Assembly (NCBI GenBank): GCA_049296695.1
Contig: JBAQSX010000184.1
Coordinates: 1-14,398 of the forward strand
DNA: 14,398 bases
Direction: 5' to 3'
Source: UBA10906 sp049296695
GTDB lineage: Bacteria; Pseudomonadota; Gammaproteobacteria; Methylococcales; Methylomonadaceae
In this document: in pieces, positions 14,304 through 14,398 of the stretch
How positions within the stretch are numbered: position 1 is the first letter of the stretch
How the letters are laid out: every line of letters starts with the position of its first letter
Translations under genes and position numbers: made by a program
Notes under the pieces: generated by a model
Database searches by the model: none
What the model was told of the DNA's origin: nothing
What the model saw: only the letters and a program-made list of their open reading frames with translations

Positions 14304-14398
14304 GGTAGTGCTTCAAAAGAGTAGGTTTTAACAAAACGCCATTTTAGCTGGAGTTCAAACCTAGGTTTGAACTCCGAAAGGTTTAATATTAACTAACC
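14304..14398 (-). mobile_element. Second MITE copy, inverted, cut by the window end
   Basis: These 95 bases are the exact reverse complement of 2564-2658 with no mismatch, including the GGTAGTGCTTCAAAA end and the palindromic core (14350-14375). The remaining 20 bases of the element lie past the window. The eight bases before it, CATTAATT, are the presumed left target duplication. Confidence 0.88.

Overview
This AT-rich window looks like the chromosome of a gammaproteobacterium. ParC matches the enterobacterial type closely. The other genes (an H4MPT-pathway mtdB, a two-partner-secretion adhesin of cyanobacterial/Thiotrichales style, many coiled-coil or TPR proteins) fit a Beggiatoa/Thiothrix- or Methylococcales-like lineage. 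That placement is inference from gene content, not a computed phylogeny.

Layout. Bases 1-659 hold the 3' part of an Mrr-type restriction endonuclease gene with a C-terminal zinc ribbon; its reading frame is open to the window edge. Next is mtdB (747-1604), a C1-metabolism dehydrogenase, then a 26-bp perfect palindrome, then a convergent MglA/COG2229-like small GTPase whose best start is a GTG at 2358. The 464-bp gap that follows carries a complete 115-bp MITE-like element with an 8-bp target duplication. Then come an HD-GYP c-di-GMP phosphodiesterase (2823-4130) and, convergent to it, a STAND-like P-loop NTPase with four TPRs (4143-6437). Further along on the minus strand are a small coiled-coil PD-(D/E)XK nuclease-like gene (6603-7235) and the thioesterase-parC pair (11330 down to 7285, TAATG overlap). 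A two-partner-secretion exoprotein gene (11481-14144, plus strand) closes the coding part. A second, inverted copy of the MITE runs off the right end.

The main discovery is in parC. The open reading frame is 1180 codons because a 434-residue intein with two LAGLIDADG motifs sits between Asp71 and Cys506 of the precursor, directly before the quinolone-resistance-determining helix. Removing it leaves a normal 746-residue ParC. The intein lacks the usual block B histidine (TEGQ instead of TxxH), so its splicing chemistry deserves testing.

The second structural theme is small mobile DNA. The two MITE copies are identical over the 95 bases that can be compared. Several hairpins headed by GGAG lie in gaps at 2587, 6491-6545, 7257-7281 and 14350, and resemble REP/BIME elements. 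I see no tRNA, rRNA or CRISPR array.
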